Origin: Demequina lutea
GTDB taxonomy: Bacteria > Actinomycetota > Actinomycetes > Actinomycetales > Demequinaceae
Assembly: GCF_013409005.1 (NCBI RefSeq)
Contig: NZ_JACBZO010000001.1
Span: forward strand, 1,240,001-1,304,000
Reading direction: 5' to 3'
DNA length: 64,000 nt
This document shows positions 34,298-42,845 of the stretch, piece by piece. The translations under genes and the position numbers were made by a program. Position 1 is the stretch's first letter. Each line of letters starts with the position of its first letter. A model generated the notes under the pieces. That model had not been told where the DNA came from and did no database searches. It saw nothing but the letters and a program-made list of their open reading frames with translations.

Positions 34298-36703
34298 TCA
34301 GTGGGTGAGGGGTGTGCTGGCTGGTTTGCCGAAGTAGTAACCCTGTCCGCATTCCCATCCCTGGTCGCGCAGGATGTCGGCTTGCATCTGGGTTTCGATG
34401 CCTTCGGCGATGCCGGTCAGGTGCATGCCCTTGACCAGACCGTTCACGCCCTGGGTCAGGGCGTTGGCTTGGCTGTTACCGGCGGTGAGGTCGTGGACGA
34501 AGCGCAGGTCGAGTTTGACTCCGGTCACGGGCAGTTCCCGTAGCACCGAGATGGAGGAGTATCCGGTGCCGAAGTCGTCCAGGTGGATGCCAATACCGAG
34601 TTCGCGTAAGGATGTCAGTGCGGTTCGGGCGCAGCCCACCAGGCTCAGGACGGCGGTCTCGGTGACCTCGATCACGATCCGGGCGGGGTCGACCCGGTGG
34701 GCCGCCAGAGTGTCCCGCACGGTGGTGAGCCAGTCCGGCCTGGCCAACTGGACGGCCGAAACGTTGACGCTGACCGGACCGGGCAGGTCCGGATGTTCTG
34801 CGAGGAGGGCGCAGACCTGGTCCAGGACTTGGGCTCCGATGGCGGTGATCAGCCCGGTGGTCTCGGCGATTTCGAGGAATTCACCGGGGCTGAGTAGGCC
34901 GCGGGTGGGGTGCGCCCAACGTATGAGTGCTTCGTGTCCGACCACGTGGGTGTCGGCCAGGGCCACGATGGGTTGGTAAAACACCACGAACTGATTGGCG
35001 GTGATCGCCTCACGTAACTGGTCCTCTATGTTCAGACGGGCCAGAGCCTGGGCGTGCATCGTGTCGTCGAAGAAGTGCCAGCGCGCCCGTCCGTTGGTTT
35101 TGGCCCGGGATAGCGCGGAGTCGGCGTCGCGTAGCAGACTCTCGGGCGTCGACGTCGAGGTCGAGGTGGCGATACCGATGGACGCGGTCGGTACGATCCG
35201 GTGGCCTCGCACCTGCAGATCGGTGGCGATCGCGGCAGACACCCTCTCGGCGTAGCGTTCCATGTCTTGGATGTTTTGGACGCCCTGCACCACGATGATG
35301 AACTCGTCGCCCCCAAAACGTCCAACACGGTCCCCCGCGCGCACAGCGGCCACGATCCGGCCCGCCACCGTGGCCAACACCTCGTCGCCGGCCGCGTGAC
35401 CCAGCGAATCGTTCACGACCTTAAAGTTGTCCAGGTCCACGAACAGTGCCCCCACCGAACGTCCCTCCCGTTTGGCGATGCGCAGATCGACCTCCAGGAT
35501 GTCCAGGATCCAAGCCCGGTTGTGTAGCCCGGTCAGCGAGTCGTGGAAAGCCTGGTAAGTCAAAGCCTCCTGAGCCTTGTGCTCGACGGTGATGTCTTCC
35601 ACCTGGACCATGACCATGTTCGCCTCGCCGTCCTTACCGTGGAGCAGCAACTCCACCCGACGCACCCAGACGGTAGCGCCGTCGGCCCGCACCAGACGCA
35701 ACGTCGTGACGGCCTTCTCGGTCGATCCGGCGATGACCCGGGCGCGGGCCTGGAGAACTTCTTCGACGTCGTCGGGGTGCACGGCGTCCTGCAGTCGGTG
35801 TGCCAGGACGTACGCCTCGTCGTACCCAAGCAGGTCGCACAATGCACGGTTCACGACCTGGATAGAACCGTCCAGGTCGGCCAAGACGATACCAATCGAA
35901 GCAGAACCCATCACCGTACGGACCAGATCCTCCGCCGCAACCAGACTCCGCGCGGTCTCGGCCGCCTTCCTCTGCTCGGTCACATCCCGTGTGATCGTGG
36001 ACGCACCGACGATCGCACCGCCCGCATCATGGATCGGCGAGACGGTGATCGACACCGGGAGTGTGGTTCCGTCCTTGCGGACACGGATGGTCTCATAGTG
36101 CCCGCCAGGCTGACCTGCCCCAATCCTGGCCAGGGTGGCGTTTATGTCGCCGGGTCGATCCTCGAGGTTGAAGAGGTCGATAGGCTTGCCGACAGTTTCC
36201 TCGCTGGAGTACCCGAACATCCTCTCGGCAGCCGGGTTCCAGTTCATGACGATACCGTCGAGCGTCTTACCAACGATGGCGTCCTCAGAATTCCGGATGA
36301 TTGCTGCCATCTGCTGGAGTTCCTGTGCTGTCTTGATGCGCTCCGTGATGTCGCGGATGGCCGCTGTGACGAAGAGGCCGTCCTCGGTTTCGATGAAGGA
36401 CAAACTGACGTCGACGGGGAACTCGGTGCCATCCCGACGCCGTCCAGCCAACTGCAAACCGGTCCCCATGGCCCGAGCCTCCGGGTTGGCAAAGTATCCC
36501 GCCCGGTGCGCCAGGTGGCCCTTTCGGGACAACTCCGGCACCAGTATCTCCATGGGCTGACCCACCAGATCGGTGCGGTCGTAGTCGAACAACAACTCCG
36601 TCTGGCGATTGACAAACCGGATCACACCCGCCGGACCAATCCCCGCCATCGCATCAGGGGCTGCCTCTAGCAGGCCCTGGAAGTCCAACGGGTTTTGCAA
36701 CAT
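34298..36703 (-). CDS. PAS-PAS-PAS-GGDEF-EAL protein (c-di-GMP turnover)
   Basis: An 801-residue soluble signalling protein. Three PAS domains span about residues 8-125, 130-245 and 258-378, each ending in a DIT/DVT-ER motif. The GGDEF domain has an intact GGDEF at 464-468 and could synthesise c-di-GMP; the EAL domain begins with EALIRW at 591 and keeps the ETA, LDDFGTGYSS, KLD and EGIET motifs, so phosphodiesterase activity is also plausible. The PAS domains probably set which activity dominates. No transmembrane segment. It lies within the island, separated from other c-di-GMP genes at 42.8-46.1 kb. Confidence 0.9.
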   Translation of the reverse strand: MLQNPLDFQGLLEAAPDAMAGIGPAGVIRFVNRQTELLFDYDRTDLVGQPMEILVPELSRKGHLAHRAGYFANPEARAMGTGLQLAGRRRDGTEFPVDVSLSFIETEDGLFVTAAIRDITERIKTAQELQQMAAIIRNSEDAIVGKTLDGIVMNWNPAAERMFGYSSEETVGKPIDLFNLEDRPGDINATLARIGAGQPGGHYETIRVRKDGTTLPVSITVSPIHDAGGAIVGASTITRDVTEQRKAAETARSLVAAEDLVRTVMGSASIGIVLADLDGSIQVVNRALCDLLGYDEAYVLAHRLQDAVHPDDVEEVLQARARVIAGSTEKAVTTLRLVRADGATVWVRRVELLLHGKDGEANMVMVQVEDITVEHKAQEALTYQAFHDSLTGLHNRAWILDILEVDLRIAKREGRSVGALFVDLDNFKVVNDSLGHAAGDEVLATVAGRIVAAVRAGDRVGRFGGDEFIIVVQGVQNIQDMERYAERVSAAIATDLQVRGHRIVPTASIGIATSTSTSTPESLLRDADSALSRAKTNGRARWHFFDDTMHAQALARLNIEDQLREAITANQFVVFYQPIVALADTHVVGHEALIRWAHPTRGLLSPGEFLEIAETTGLITAIGAQVLDQVCALLAEHPDLPGPVSVNVSAVQLARPDWLTTVRDTLAAHRVDPARIVIEVTETAVLSLVGCARTALTSLRELGIGIHLDDFGTGYSSISVLRELPVTGVKLDLRFVHDLTAGNSQANALTQGVNGLVKGMHLTGIAEGIETQMQADILRDQGWECGQGYYFGKPASTPLTH

Positions 36704-37025
36704 GCGAATCCTTCCTCTCGCGCAATAGCAAATAGTTCGGATTTCACAAAGTCAGGACAACTCAAGAAACAACCCCGGGTCAACTTTGTGTGATGAATTG
36801 CCCTCGACCGCGTCGACCGCCTCAACGCCGACAACGGGCTCTTCACAAAAGGGGGGTGTGCTGAGCACGGCGCGTCTGTCCGGGGTAGGTGGCTTCGTCT
36901 TGCGCACGGCCACAAACCGCGCCACGCTAGGGGAGTCCCGCTCGGTGGGTCTCCCTCCCAGGGACGCCGCCGAGCGGGCGTGAGCAACCGCAGACGTGTA
37001 GCCAAAGTGCGGTGGTGGCGTGTAG
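36704..37025. other. Intergenic stretch with repeat fragment and hairpin
   Basis: Contains a copy of the helix-turn-helix gene tail (36871-36930) and a hairpin, CCCGCTCGG at 36937-36945 with CCGAGCGGG at 36970-36978, without a T-run. No gene. Confidence 0.45.
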
Positions 37026-37379
37026 TTATTCGAAGGCCAGTGCGGAAGACTTGGCGTTACGGATACGAGTTGCGAATTCGTTTTCCGTGAGAATTTCGAT
37101 CGGGTGTCCCTGTGCCCTCATGTCGGCCACCATGACGGCTACCAGTGTGGGGAAGTCTTGAGGCTCGTGACCTTCAAATCCGTCGCCGATGACCAGGATT
37201 GTCGTCTTGCTCGTCACGCCCCGTTGTAGTGTGCCCCCAAGGAGTGCGACCCGTGCGGCAACTTCGGCTCGTGACAGGCCCAGGGTGCCCGTGAATACGA
37301 CGTGTGCGCCGACGAACAGATCCGATCTACTGGTTTCGGTGTAACTGATGGTTGCGGGGCCTCCTCGATCGTGGCGAAC
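37026..37379 (-). pseudogene. BRCT-domain fragment of a larger DNA-metabolism protein
   Basis: The minus strand reads through about 117 codons: SDLFVGAHVVFTGTLGLSRA, then VALLGGTLQRGVTSKTTILV and IGDGFEG, a BRCT domain as found at the C-terminus of DnaQ-like exonucleases and NAD ligases. The frame is cut by a TAG inside the 24-bp repeat at 37377, so the N-terminal catalytic part is gone. A shorter reading from the ATG/GTG near 37217 would cover only half the domain. Confidence 0.65.
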
Positions 37380-37400
37380 TACCTAACGGCGCACGCCCTC
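37377..37400. repeat. 24-bp repeat, copy 2
   Basis: Identical to 29508-29531 and in the same orientation. It marks the exact point where the BRCT gene is truncated, so it is likely the end of a mobile element or a recombination scar. Confidence 0.7.
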
Positions 37401-37523
37401 ACCTGATCTCCCCGTCGCCATATTCCTAGCACTCGCCTTCGCGATACTGAAGCGTGCGCGGCACGATGTGGGACGACTCACACCAAGTTGCGCGTTTCGC
37501 GTGCACACAGCACTCTAAATACA

Positions 37524-37574
37524 CCCCGCCCGGATGTGTCTCGACCCCCCTCTGAGACCCCGGGCGGGGCTTTT
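37524..37574 (+). terminator. Rho-independent terminator, copy 2
   Basis: CCCCGCCCGG...CCGGGCGGGG with inner GTCTC/GAGAC and a trailing CTTTT. Copy of 32710-32758, two extra loop bases. Confidence 0.8.
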
Positions 37575-37646
37575 CGCGTCCTACAGCGCCCAGTCACCGT
37601 CGCAGGCTGCGCCGCGCCGTACCCCGCGCGGCAACGTAAGCGGAAA

Positions 37647-37808
37647 TTACTTCAGGAACTTGCGTAGCGCCTTTGCTGTCTGTCCGCTCGTTTTGCGATA
37701 TACAGCCTTGCGAACCTCACGCTGACCCAACGCGACCGGACCCTTACGTGCCGCACGCCCCGTCGCCGAGGCCCGGGCCATCCTGTACAACATCGAAGTT
37801 AAACTCAT
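37647..37808 (-). CDS. Small basic protein, unknown function
   Basis: A 53-residue protein from an ATG preceded by GATCTGGAC; a longer frame upstream overlaps a repeat. It is rich in Arg and Lys (ARASATGRAARK, REVRKAVYRKTSGQ) and probably helical. No family recognised. Could be a small DNA-binding or ribosome-associated peptide, or simply an open frame; the terminator at 37524 lies beyond its end on the other strand. Confidence 0.35.
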   Translation of the reverse strand: MSLTSMLYRMARASATGRAARKGPVALGQREVRKAVYRKTSGQTAKALRKFLK

Positions 37809-37948
37809 GTCCAGATCATATCGACGACAATGCCCGCCGAGCCGAAGCCGCCGCACACGTCGCTCACACATGACGAAACCCCCGGCGTGTCGGATCGCCG
37901 GGGCTCTCTCTGGTGTGTGTCTCCCCGCAATGGGGCCCATCGCTGGGG

Positions 37949-38138
37949 CTAGTGCGAGCCGCTTAGAATGCTGTCCGCGTGGTCTGCCACCTCGCGCAGA
38001 ATCCGCGCGTACCTTCGCATGGCGTCGGCGTTGGCGAATGCTACGTGGAAACTGAAGTGCAGTTGCTCGATGATCGGCCCGGGTGCCCCATTGGGATCGT
38101 TCGGTTAAGCCACCATCTCGAACGTCAATGCCTCGTGG
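37949..38138 (-). pseudogene. Small protein, island family, copy 2 (stop codon inside)
   Basis: Reads HEALTFEMVA, a stop, then PNDPNGAPGPIIEQLHFSFH and MRRYARILREV, parallel to the gene at 32891. The TAA in place of CAA near 38105 breaks the frame. It overlaps the end of the integrase remnant at 38125. Confidence 0.6.
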
Positions 38139-38493
38139 CCAGGGCGCTAAGCGACCTGGCCATGAGGCGCTGCCGCTCGCGTTGGACGTGCTGGTAGCGT
38201 GCCGCCGTCTTTGGTGATTTGTGGCCGAGGCGCGACATTACGTCGAAGCCGGATGCCTGGCCTGTCTGCGTCGCGAGGATGGCCAACGTGGGTTGAAATT
38301 CGTGGACACGCTTGTCGGGCACACAGTCTTCCGGCGGTCTTGACGTCGCTGCGCACGAATACGGCTTTGAAATTTGGCTGCCCAGAGCGGGTGGCTTCGG
38401 CTTGCGCACGTCCGCACGTCCGCACGTCCGCACGTCCGCACGTCCGCACGTCCGCCCGCAGCAGATTGTCCGCAAACTGTCCGCAGCACGCAT
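38125..38493 (-). pseudogene. Tyrosine integrase C-terminal remnant
   Basis: The last 45 codons read FDVMSRLGHKSPKTAARYQH followed by VQRERQRLMARSLSALA, keeping the second active-site His and the Tyr. Upstream, the frame runs into a tandem octamer encoding (RADVRTCG)n and lacks Arg and HxxR. It sits 100 bases from the exact 28-base rnpB copy at 38593, consistent with an integrase at the right end of an element. Confidence 0.65.
38407..38454. repeat. Six tandem copies of an octamer
   Basis: CACGTCCG repeated six times without error. It lies inside the integrase remnant and is absent from the related remnants at 23.4 and 33.4 kb. Confidence 0.9.
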
Positions 38494-38592
38494 GGCTCCA
38501 GATGGCTCAAGACGACGGTGAACGCCGTGTCATCCCTGGTAATTACGACATAGGTGGCTCTAGATGGCTCTAGGTGTACACGCAGGAGCATT

Positions 38593-38620
38593 ACCCGGCG
38601 TATCGGCCAACTCATCCGCC
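38593..38620 (+). repeat. rnpB 3' end, copy 2 (putative attR)
   Basis: Identical over 28 bases to rnpB positions 19852-19879, from ACCCGGCGTATCGG to CATCCGCC. Nothing of the rest of rnpB is present, and the sequences on both sides are unrelated to rnpB. Length and position suit a recombination core. Confidence 0.8.
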
Positions 38621-38750
38621 CGCCGACGGGCCCACTCGGCTCGTGCTGACGCGACCCTCTCGTATTCTGAGCAAACTCCCTGAATTCTCTGGGCCATTTG
38701 TTTCATTGGGAGCGTGGACTTTGGAATAGACCCCAGCCAGGGAGAGAACC

Positions 38751-40058
38751 ATGACCATGGAGAGCCCACAGCCCGCAGACCCGACGATTGACGCCGCACC
38801 TCAGCGTCGGCGGTCACGCTGGCGCGGGGCACTCCGCCCCAAGGTGGGCGTGATCGCCGCCTCGGTGCTCGCCCTGGCGTACGTCGCTGGGGTCGGCGTA
38901 TGGGCCGCGAGCACGAACACCACCTCAGCAGCGACGACGGCGCAGATCGGCACGGCACCGAGTCTGGGCAACGCGCCCTCGGGCGAGGCGGGTGGCGGCT
39001 ATGTGGGCCCGCGTCAGCGATATGTCGGGCCGCGCCAGGGCTACACCTACCCCGGGAACGGTACGACTTCGCCGGGGACCACGACCTCGACGGAGGCGGC
39101 CGCGACCACCGCGTCCGCCTCCGAGTCCACGGGCCTGGTCCTCATCGAGACCGTGCTCGGCTACGACCGGGCCGCGGCTGCAGGCACAGGCGTGGTGCTC
39201 ACGAGCGATGGACTGGTCCTCACCAACAACCACGTCATCGACGGCTCGACCGCGATATCGGTGACCATCGCTGCGACTGGCAAGACGTACACCGCGACTG
39301 TCGTGGGCACTGATGCGACGGACGATGTGGCCCTCCTCCAGCTCCAAGGTGCAACCGGTTTGGCCACGGCGACCCCGGATAAGAACGCCGAACCCGCCGT
39401 CGGCGCGGGTGTGACAGCGGTGGGTAACGCCTCCGGCGGCGGCGTGCTGTTGGCCGCAGACGGCGTGGTCACCCAACTGAATTCCTCCGTCACCACCTCG
39501 TCGGAATACACGGTGCAGGGGGAGACGCTCGGCGGGATGATCGAGTTCGACGCCGCCGTCGTGGGCGGCGATTCGGGCGGCGCGCTGCTTGACAAACAGG
39601 GTGAGGTGGTCGGCATCACGACCGCGGCCTCGGTCGGACGTGCCACCACGGTGGCCTACGCGATTCCGATCAACAGTGCGCTGGCGATCGTCGACCAGAT
39701 GCGGGCTGGCAACCTGTCTGCTGGCGTGAAGCTCGGCTACCCGGCCTTCCTGGGCGTCGCGATCGCGAGGGACGGCACGACCGGCATGCTGGTGCCCGGT
39801 CAGGGTGCTGGTGGGGCGAATGCGGTCGCAGGCGCACAACTCACCTACGTCTACGCCAACACCCCTGCGGCATCCGTGGGCCTGGTAGCGGGGGACACGA
39901 TCACCGCGATCGGCGGTCAATTGGTGACGAGCGCAGACGACCTGTCGACCGCGATCTCGGGCCACAAGCCAGGCGACTCTGTGAGCCTGACCTGGACGGA
40001 CACGGGCGGAGCGACTCAGTCCGCCACGGTGACGCTGATGCAAGGGCCTGCCGCGTAG
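38751..40058 (+). CDS. HtrA-like serine protease with PDZ domain
   Basis: A 435-residue membrane-anchored protease. A short cytoplasmic tail is followed by one transmembrane helix (residues about 31-52), a Gly/Thr/Ser-rich linker (55-125), a chymotrypsin-fold domain and a C-terminal PDZ domain (about 320-430). The triad is intact: His161 in TNNHVIDG, Asp191/192 in DATDDVALL and Ser275 in GGDSGGALL. It should act outside the membrane in envelope protein quality control. Two in-frame ATGs (38751, 38757) are possible; GGGAGAGAACC precedes. It lies between two rnpB copies, so may be island cargo. Confidence 0.9.
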   Translation: MTMESPQPADPTIDAAPQRRRSRWRGALRPKVGVIAASVLALAYVAGVGVWAASTNTTSAATTAQIGTAPSLGNAPSGEAGGGYVGPRQRYVGPRQGYTYPGNGTTSPGTTTSTEAAATTASASESTGLVLIETVLGYDRAAAAGTGVVLTSDGLVLTNNHVIDGSTAISVTIAATGKTYTATVVGTDATDDVALLQLQGATGLATATPDKNAEPAVGAGVTAVGNASGGGVLLAADGVVTQLNSSVTTSSEYTVQGETLGGMIEFDAAVVGGDSGGALLDKQGEVVGITTAASVGRATTVAYAIPINSALAIVDQMRAGNLSAGVKLGYPAFLGVAIARDGTTGMLVPGQGAGGANAVAGAQLTYVYANTPAASVGLVAGDTITAIGGQLVTSADDLSTAISGHKPGDSVSLTWTDTGGATQSATVTLMQGPAA

Positions 40059-40074
40059 CTGTCGTTCGGTGGCC

Positions 40075-42219
40075 TCAGCCGACGCCCTCCGCGGCGAGCG
40101 CGTCGGTGAGCAGACCGACTAGGGCTTCGAGTTGTACGTCCACAGATGCTTCGACGTCCTCGTCCGGCGCCCCATCCAAGGCCCGGGCCGCCAGGCCCGA
40201 CTTGGCGTCGATCAGCGCGGCGATCTTGGAGTCGATGGTCTGCGCGGCGATGACCCGCCACGCGGTGACGGGCTCCTCCTGGCCGATGCGGTGGATCCGG
40301 TCGATGGCCTGTGTCTGCTCGGCGTCGGTCCAGGACAATTCGGCGAGCACCAGGTTGGAGGCGACCTGAAGGTTCAGCCCCACGCCCGCCGCCATCAGGG
40401 AGCACACCGCGATCGCGACATCGGGGTCGTTCTGGAACGCGGCGATGTTCTTCTCGCGCGCCTTGGGTGTCTGGTCGCCGCGGATCGAGGAGTAGCGGAT
40501 GCCGCGATCGGCGAAGGTCTGCTCGGCCTGATCCATCACGTCGATGTGCTTGGCGAAGAACACGACCTTGCCGACGTTGCGCGCGAGTTGCGCGGCGTAG
40601 TCGGCGGCCAGTCCGGCCTTGGCTTGCCCGATCCTGCGGACCATCGTGAAGACGTTTTCCGCGCCGCCTTGCCCGCTCGACTCCTTGAGCTCCCACGACG
40701 CGACCCTGCGTATGAGTTCGTGGTCTATCCCGTCCACGACAACGCCGCTCCTGCGCGCCTCCAGCGCGGACCGGTAGCGACCGACCAGTCGAGCGGCAAG
40801 CGCGGCCTCGGCCGCGCGGATCGAGCGACCGGCCGCGCCGTCGAGCTCGACCGGCAGGTCCGCCACGCGGCGGGCGGGGATGTCGGCGGCGACGTCGATC
40901 TTGCGGCGGCGCACGATGCCCATGTCGATCACGCTTGCCCGCGCGGCGGAGTAGAAACCCTGGTCGACAGGAGTGAGTCCGGTCTCCTCGAGGACGCCCA
41001 TCAGTGCGCCGAGCGGCATCGTGTCGTCGATCCAGCCCAGGAACTGCCAGATCGCTCGGAAGTCCTCGATGTCGTTGATCAGAGGGGTGCCGGTGAGCGC
41101 CATCAGTAGCGGCCGGGCCGCGCGGGCGCGGATCCGGTCCGAAAGCGCAAGGATGTGTTGCGAGCGCTGGGAGCCCTTGTTCTTGATGAAGTGCGCCTCG
41201 TCGACGACCATGCCGCGGAAGCCGAGGTCTCCGAGCCAGCCGACGTGCCTATCCAGGAGCTCGTAGTTCACGATCACGATGTCCGCGAAGGCGTCGACCC
41301 GATCGCCGTCGCCGTGGACCACCGTGGACCGACGCTCGGGCGTCCACAGGTCGACCTCGTGCGCCCAGTTCGTCTTCACCACGTTGGGTGCCACTACGAG
41401 CAGCGGGTAGGCGTTGGCCGCCTGGGCGGCGAGCAGCGCCTGGGCCGTCTTGCCGAGCCCCGGTTCGTCCGCGAGTAGGAACGTGCGATGGCCGGCGGCC
41501 GCAGCCGCGACGACCTGCGCCTGGTGCGGCATGAGCTGTCGACCGAGGGGAGCGAACGTCGAACGGGCGGTAGGTAGCGGCATGCAGGCGGGCACGCCGT
41601 CGGTACCACGCTCGAAGGACCTGAAGAGAGGCTCAAGCAGCTCCCAGCCGGCCAGGCGCCGGGCCCGCGAGGCGGTCCGCGCGGCCGCGGCCTCGAAGTC
41701 GGGCGCAAGGAATGGGTTCGCGAGTTGGCGAGAGATCACCGACTGGGGCACCACCTGACTCTTGGCGCCCGGCAACGGCGCGGCGGGCGCCACGGGAGCT
41801 GGTTCCTCGGGCGGCTCCAGCCCCCCGGCACGCATGAGGGTCGCCTTGAAGGAGCGAGCAGAGTCGGAGACCCTGGCGTCGTCGGCGAGAAGCGTGAGCA
41901 GGGAGGTGTCGCGGGCGGCGGTCCTGGCAAGAAGGGTCGCCACCCCGTCGAGTTCCTTGAGCTTCTTGGTGCGTTGCGCATCGGTCGTGCCGGTGTCCGC
42001 CAATACCCGGGCCCTCTCCTCTCGCACGAGCAGCGCGACCACCTGAAACTTGGTGCGCACCACCGGGCGCGTCGGCGGTTGCCGCACGGCGCCTGCGACC
42101 TCCTGGGCGACGCCTGCGAGGACCGCGATGATTCCCTGCTGGGCGGGCGGCTTGCGGCGCTGCTGAGCGGCACGCGAAGTGCGCGCGCCACCGGACCGGC
42201 GTTGGCCTGCTCGTGCCAC
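40075..42219 (-). CDS. SNF2-type helicase/ATPase
   Basis: A 714-residue superfamily 2 ATPase. Motif I is DEPGLGKT (GLGKT at 254-258), motif II DEAH at 340-343, motif III LTGTP, and motif VI QAIDRIHRIGQ, the usual RapA/SNF2 set. An N-terminal region of about 200 residues is helical, basic at first (RRSGGARTSRAAQQRR) and unrecognised. The GTG start follows AAGGAGGAGAT. SNF2 proteins in bacterial islands often remodel nucleoprotein or belong to defence loci, but no nuclease, methylase or other partner is beside it. It is tail to tail with the protease gene. Confidence 0.88.
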   Translation of the reverse strand: MARAGQRRSGGARTSRAAQQRRKPPAQQGIIAVLAGVAQEVAGAVRQPPTRPVVRTKFQVVALLVREERARVLADTGTTDAQRTKKLKELDGVATLLARTAARDTSLLTLLADDARVSDSARSFKATLMRAGGLEPPEEPAPVAPAAPLPGAKSQVVPQSVISRQLANPFLAPDFEAAAARTASRARRLAGWELLEPLFRSFERGTDGVPACMPLPTARSTFAPLGRQLMPHQAQVVAAAAAGHRTFLLADEPGLGKTAQALLAAQAANAYPLLVVAPNVVKTNWAHEVDLWTPERRSTVVHGDGDRVDAFADIVIVNYELLDRHVGWLGDLGFRGMVVDEAHFIKNKGSQRSQHILALSDRIRARAARPLLMALTGTPLINDIEDFRAIWQFLGWIDDTMPLGALMGVLEETGLTPVDQGFYSAARASVIDMGIVRRRKIDVAADIPARRVADLPVELDGAAGRSIRAAEAALAARLVGRYRSALEARRSGVVVDGIDHELIRRVASWELKESSGQGGAENVFTMVRRIGQAKAGLAADYAAQLARNVGKVVFFAKHIDVMDQAEQTFADRGIRYSSIRGDQTPKAREKNIAAFQNDPDVAIAVCSLMAAGVGLNLQVASNLVLAELSWTDAEQTQAIDRIHRIGQEEPVTAWRVIAAQTIDSKIAALIDAKSGLAARALDGAPDEDVEASVDVQLEALVGLLTDALAAEGVG

Positions 42220-42656
42220 ATCTCCTCCTTCTCAGCGTTCGCGCCGTCATTGCGGTGTGACGCGTCATGCCGCGGCCTCCGGAGACTGGGCGGGTGTCGA
42301 GCCCGCGCCCGTGTCACTGGAAACCCGTGTCACTGGAAACCCAGGTCACGCAAAACCCAGACCAGGGCGACCACATGGGGCGCCCCGCCACCGCGCAACT
42401 TCTCCGGCTGCGTCCCCGACTGCGCCGAGCGCAGGTCCGTGCTCGTACCGATGGTGTCACGTCATTGTGCATCTTTGCGAACCACGGCGGGTTGGTGCCG
42501 TGGTCTTGCTGCCCAATGGAGAACCTGAAACGTCCCGCCAGACACGTCGTCCGAGTCCGGTCCGACAATGATCTCACGTGAAGCCCCTGGACCTGCAGCA
42601 GGCGGCTTGGCGGCCCGGAGCGGGTTCGCCACCACTATGGTCCATGCGATACCGAT
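42220..42656. other. Intergenic stretch with short tandem repeat
   Basis: No gene seen. Units CCCGTGTCACTGGAAA at 42308-42323 and 42324-42339 are identical, and a third, diverged unit follows to 42355. Confidence 0.5.
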
Positions 42657-42778
42657 CGAGCATCTGGGTAGGTTGCTAGAGGCGTGCGGCAACATGCGTC
42701 GTAGATGGATGGTCGCCCGTCGTGCCCCATGCACGACGACAGAACCCGGCGTATCGGCCAACTCCTCCACCTTCAGGG
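42657..42778 (+). repeat. rnpB 3' end, copy 3 (diverged, about 120 nt)
   Basis: Matches rnpB 19768-19885 almost throughout, including GGGTAGGTTGCTAGAGGCGT, TAGATGGATGG and AGAACCCGGCGTATCGGCCA. The variable stem differs but still pairs (GTCGTGC/GCACGAC here, GTCTTC/GAAGAC in rnpB). The P1 strand has two changes. The 5' two thirds of rnpB is absent, so it is not a second functional gene. Confidence 0.88.
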
Positions 42779-42845
42779 GCACTGACGGGGGCAAACGATG
42801 GTCGGCGCCCACTGAACTGGGCTTCGCTCGCAGAAATGTGAGGCT

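Noticed and set aside
37949-38138. Second functional copy of the small island protein
   Set aside because: An in-frame TAA breaks it and its upstream part is replaced by integrase sequence.
38407-38454. CRISPR array
   Set aside because: Six octamers in direct tandem without spacers; no cas genes in the window.
40075-42219. Complete DISARM- or BREX-like defence locus
   Set aside because: Only a SNF2 ATPase is present; no methylase, phospholipase-D protein or other required partner is adjacent.
42657-42778. Integron attC site or c-di-GMP riboswitch
   Set aside because: Paired hairpins and nearby GGDEF genes suggested these, but the sequence lacks attC core sites and the GEMM consensus and aligns fully with the 3' part of RNase P RNA.
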